Below are positions 61,221-64,000 of a DNA stretch of 64,000 nt, in pieces; within the stretch, counting starts at the first letter, position 1, and each line of letters starts with the position of its first letter. The translations under genes and the position numbers were made by a program. The notes beneath the pieces are model-generated. The model saw only the letters and a program-made list of their open reading frames with translations. It was not told where the DNA came from and did not search any database. Origin of the DNA: Halobaculum saliterrae (GTDB taxonomy: Archaea > Halobacteriota > Halobacteria > Halobacteriales > Haloferacaceae); contig NZ_WUUS01000005.1 in assembly GCF_009831625.1 (NCBI RefSeq), positions 1 through 64,000 of the forward strand. Reading direction: 5' to 3'.

Positions 61221-62135
61221 GTGTCCGTCGTCTCGAACCTCGCGTTCATGCTCGCGCTGCTCGCCGCCGGCCTCGCCGCCCGGCGGGTCGGGCTGCTCAC
61301 GCCGCGTCGCCGCGACGCGCTCACCGACGCCGCCTTCTACCTCGCGTTGCCCGCGCTCGTGTACAGCTCGACGTACGCGCAGCCGCTGGGAGAGCTACTG
61401 TCTGTCCGTCTCGTCGCCGGCGTGGTCGGCGCCCTGGGGATCGGGATCGCCCTTAGCTGGGTCGTCCACCGACGGCGACCGGACCCCGCCGGCCGCAGCG
61501 TCGCCGTCGTCCAGTCGTACCACGCGAACCTCGGGTTCCTCGGGCTCCCGCTCGTCGCCGCGACGTTCGGCGCCGGCGCCGTCGAGGCCGGGAAGGCGAG
61601 CGTGATCCTCGGCGTCGGCGCGCTCGTCCACGTGCCCGCGACGGTGACGATCCTCTCGCTGGTGAACGACGCCGACGCCGACCTCGCGAGCGAGGCCGTC
61701 TCGCTCCTCCGCAACCCGGTGTTGGTCGCGCTCGGCGCCGGGATCGCCTCGGCGGCCGTCGGGTGGGCGCCGCCGGCGGCGGTCACGACGGGGCTGTCGT
61801 GGCTGGCCGAGCTGGCGTTGCCGCTCGCGCTGTTGGGCGTGGGCGCGTCGCTCGTGCTCGACGGCGTCTCGATCGACTACCCGACCGTCGGCGCGGTGAC
61901 GGCGATGAAACTCCTCGCGATGCCGCTGATCGCGTTCGCCGTGTTCTCCACCCTCGGCGGCGCGCCCTCCACGGTCCGCGCCGGCGCCGTCATGTTCGCG
62001 ATGCCGACGGCGGTCTCGACGTTCGTGTACGCCAGCGCCCTCGGCGGCGACGAGGGCCTCGCCTCCGTCAACGTGTTCGCGACCACCGTCGCCTCCGCGG
62101 CGACCTTGCTTCCGGTCATCTGGCTGGTCGGGTAG
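61221..62135 (+). CDS. AEC family transporter
   Basis: A 304-residue protein with about nine or ten hydrophobic segments and the two-halves layout of auxin efflux carrier/BASS-like proteins: a first half ending near the PDPAGRSVAVVQSYHANLGFLGLPLV region (conserved N-polar element in helix 4), and a second with LALPLALLGVGASLVLDG and a C-terminal TAVSTFVYASALGG. The substrate is unknown. GTG at 61221 is the first start in frame. Stands alone, convergent with a histidine kinase. Confidence 0.82.
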   Translation: MSVVSNLAFMLALLAAGLAARRVGLLTPRRRDALTDAAFYLALPALVYSSTYAQPLGELLSVRLVAGVVGALGIGIALSWVVHRRRPDPAGRSVAVVQSYHANLGFLGLPLVAATFGAGAVEAGKASVILGVGALVHVPATVTILSLVNDADADLASEAVSLLRNPVLVALGAGIASAAVGWAPPAAVTTGLSWLAELALPLALLGVGASLVLDGVSIDYPTVGAVTAMKLLAMPLIAFAVFSTLGGAPSTVRAGAVMFAMPTAVSTFVYASALGGDEGLASVNVFATTVASAATLLPVIWLVG

Positions 62136-62160
62136 CGGGGTCTCCCCCGCGCCCAGCCGG

Positions 62161-63408
62161 TCAGGGCTCGACGACGACCTCGAACCGGGCGCCGCCCGCC
62201 TCGCTGTCGGTCACGTCGACGCTCCAGCCGTGCGCCTCGACCACGCGCCGAACGATCGTCAGGCCCAGCCCGGTCCCGCCCGACTCACCGGAGTGACCCT
62301 GGTCGAACGGGTCGCCCATGTCGTCGGGCATCCCCGGCCCGTCGTCGGCGACGTAGAACCCGGTTCGACCGTCCGACAGGCCGCCCACGGTGACCTCGGT
62401 GTCGTCGCCGCCGTGTTCGATCGCGTTGCGGAAGAGGTTCGAGAAGACGTCGGTCAGCCGCCGCCTGTCGGCGTCGTACTGGCCCGGCGCGTCGACGACG
62501 AGGGTCGCGCCGTCGGTCGCGACACCCTCCCAGGCCGTCCGGGCGACCGACCCGACACCGAGCATCTCGGTCTCCCCGATGTCCTGTCCGGACCGAGACA
62601 GTCCCAGCACCGTGTCGATTATCTCGTCGATCCGGTCGGCCGACCGGCTCGCGCGGTCGAAGTGTTCGTCGTCGCCGGTCCGTCTGGCCATGTCGAGCGA
62701 GCCGGTGAGGACGTTCAGCGGGTTCCGGAGATCGTGAGCGACGACCGACGCGAACTCGTCGAGGCGGTCGTTCTGCGCGGCGAGGTGTCGCTCCCGCTCC
62801 ATCCGTTCCAGCGAGGCGGCGATCATGTCCGCGAGGGACCGAACGAGCACGACCTCGTGGTCGGCCCAGCGATCGCGGCCGGATCGCCCGGCGAACACGA
62901 GCGCGCCCCACAGCTCGTACTCCCGGACGATCGGAACCGCCAGAAGGCACCCGTCGGAGTCGCTTCCGTCGCTCGCGTCGTTCGCAGTCTGCCCCTCGGC
63001 GGTCGCGGCCCCGGCTTCGGCTCCGGCGACGCGAACCGCGTCGGATCCCTCGACGCGCCCCAGCGCCTCGTTCACCAGAGAGCCGATGGCCGTGGGCAAC
63101 GGCTCCTCGGGTTCGATGTCGTCGCGGTGCCACCCGTAGCGTCGTTCGAACGTCCCGGGCCCCCGTCCCCGGTCCGACTGTCCGCTCCCGTCCGGGACCT
63201 CGTGGACGCCCGCGTACTCCGCTCCCAGCCCGGTCGCGACGCTCCTGAGCGTCCACGTCAGTTTCGTGTGTAGCTCGTCGGGGTTCGCCGACAGCAGCGT
63301 CGTCGACGCGTCGATCACCAGTGCCTGCAGGTCCACGTGACGAGCGGTGCCGTCGCCGGCGCCCCCCTCCTCGGGCGGCGAGCGGCTCGTCCCCGCGACG
63401 CCGTTCAT
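62161..63408 (-). CDS. Soluble GAF-domain sensor histidine kinase
   Basis: A 415-residue kinase without membrane segments. A GAF domain spans about residues 30-200 (LVIDASTTLLSANPDELHTKL, then CLLAVPIVREYELWGALVFAGRS), with an acidic insert near 145. The phospho-acceptor is in FASVVAHDLRNPLNVLTGSL, and the ATPase domain has DVFSNLFRNAIEHG, YVADDGPGMPDD and GGTGLGLTIVRR. No response regulator lies beside it. The signal is unknown. The start at 63408 gives a short disordered lead before GAF. Confidence 0.88.
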   Translation of the reverse strand: MNGVAGTSRSPPEEGGAGDGTARHVDLQALVIDASTTLLSANPDELHTKLTWTLRSVATGLGAEYAGVHEVPDGSGQSDRGRGPGTFERRYGWHRDDIEPEEPLPTAIGSLVNEALGRVEGSDAVRVAGAEAGAATAEGQTANDASDGSDSDGCLLAVPIVREYELWGALVFAGRSGRDRWADHEVVLVRSLADMIAASLERMERERHLAAQNDRLDEFASVVAHDLRNPLNVLTGSLDMARRTGDDEHFDRASRSADRIDEIIDTVLGLSRSGQDIGETEMLGVGSVARTAWEGVATDGATLVVDAPGQYDADRRRLTDVFSNLFRNAIEHGGDDTEVTVGGLSDGRTGFYVADDGPGMPDDMGDPFDQGHSGESGGTGLGLTIVRRVVEAHGWSVDVTDSEAGGARFEVVVEP

Positions 63409-63538
63409 AGCCGCCGTGCGTCCCGGTGAGGTAAATGGCTATGCGTCCGAGTATCACGGCTGAAACCGACCCGCTCCGGCGGGATCTATCCGGCCGGGAC
63501 CGGTTCGCCTAAGTCGCACGCGGCGGTTTCGAAACGTA

Positions 63539-64000
63539 ATGAGTGCCGAGGAGGAGAGCGCCTTCGACGTCTACCGCGACCGCGTCGACCGGCCGCTGTA
63601 TCGCCTGTTCACCGAGTACGGCCTCGACAAGTGGCCGTGGCTCCTCGTCGGCATGACTGCGAACGTGATCGCTCGCGGCGCGAGCCTGCTGCCGCCGCTG
63701 GTGCTGGGTGTCGCCATCGACGCCGCGTTCACCGGCGACGAGCCGTTCACGCTGCCGCTGGTTCCCGCGGCGTGGCTCCCGACGAACGCGCCCGACGAGG
63801 CACAGTTCTGGTTCTCGGCGTGGCTGATCGTCGGCTCCTTCGCGGTGACCGCCGCACTGACGTGGGTGTACGGGGTCTCCGCGAACAACTTCGCCCACCG
63901 CGTCATGCACGACGTGCGGACGGACTCCTACGCGAAGATGCAGGACCTCGACATGACGTTCTTCGACGACAAGCAGACGGGGGAGGTCATGTCCGTCCTC
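63539..64000 (+). CDS. ABC exporter (MsbA/MdlB type), N-terminal part
   Basis: The frame starts at the ATG at 63539 and runs off the right edge (154 residues seen). FDVYRDRVDRPLYRLFTEYG leads into a membrane helix (WPWLLVGMTANVIARGASLL), a long loop, a second helix (FWFSAWLIVGSFAVTAALTWVYG) and the intracellular coupling region RTDSYAKMQDLDMTFFDDKQTGEVMSVL, where FFDDKQTGEVMS is a typical exporter motif (FFDxxxTGxxxS). The nucleotide-binding domain lies beyond the window. Substrate unknown. Confidence 0.85.
   Translation, partial: MSAEEESAFDVYRDRVDRPLYRLFTEYGLDKWPWLLVGMTANVIARGASLLPPLVLGVAIDAAFTGDEPFTLPLVPAAWLPTNAPDEAQFWFSAWLIVGSFAVTAALTWVYGVSANNFAHRVMHDVRTDSYAKMQDLDMTFFDDKQTGEVMSVL

Noticed and set aside
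1-64000. CRISPR arrays, insertion sequences, rRNA genes or replication origin
   Set aside because: No regularly spaced repeats, transposase-like proteins, rRNA sequence or cdc6/orc genes were recognised in the window.

Overview
The window is from an extremely halophilic archaeon of the class Halobacteria. The DNA is very GC-rich with strong GC preference at third codon positions, proteins are Asp/Glu-rich, and the marker genes are archaeal: TFB, RNA polymerase subunit Rpo11, S15, Bat-type HTH regulators, GatCA, PilA-type pilins and Tat-exported lipoproteins. The genus cannot be fixed from sequence reading alone. Genes are chained by ATGA or GTGA overlaps, GTG starts are common, and many TATA-like boxes lie about 25-30 bases before the start codon, implying mostly leaderless transcripts.

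Layout. 1-2.8 kb: a RecJ-like nuclease running off the left edge, rpsO, tRNA-Ala and a GAF/winged-helix regulator. 3-5.4 kb: a PilA-type pilin and a large pilin-like protein with a probable beta-solenoid end. 5.4-6.6 kb: a decayed stretch with two broken genes. 6.6-10.7 kb: phytoene desaturase overlapping a Bat-type regulator, then an SRPBCC protein. 10.9-19.4 kb: a minus-strand type IV pilus operon of the haloarchaeal PilB3-PilC3 type, with the ATPase, the membrane platform and five pilin-like proteins. 19.7-24.7 kb: tRNA-Arg, tatA, a zinc-ribbon membrane protein, an HD phosphohydrolase, an MFS transporter, tRNA-Gly and a thioredoxin-reductase-like flavoprotein. 24.8-29.5 kb: a second PilB-PilC pair overlapping a methyltransferase. 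29.6-52.9 kb: mostly core and housekeeping genes (DNA glycosylase family, histidine kinase, rpo11, hisF, purL, PHP and asparagine-synthase-like proteins, Nudix, tfb, gatCA, TrkA) mixed with conserved haloarchaeal unknowns and a few secreted Tat lipoproteins. 53-61.1 kb: an iron-siderophore uptake locus with three Tat-lipoprotein binding proteins, one FecCD permease, one ATPase and a flavoprotein. 61.2-64 kb: AEC transporter, GAF histidine kinase and the start of an ABC exporter.

Three themes stand out. First, seven proteins spread over the pilus regions share an Arg-(Ala/Gly) site directly before a hydrophobic helix, as expected of prepilin peptidase substrates. Second, the iron locus carries six copies of a 16-base DtxR/IdeR-like palindrome. 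Two promoters have paired copies 35-36 bases apart, and a short leaderless reading frame sits at the permease promoter. Third, the Bat-type regulator has a LOV-like PAS domain whose photoactive cysteine position is histidine. No CRISPR array, insertion sequence, rRNA gene or replication origin was recognised.
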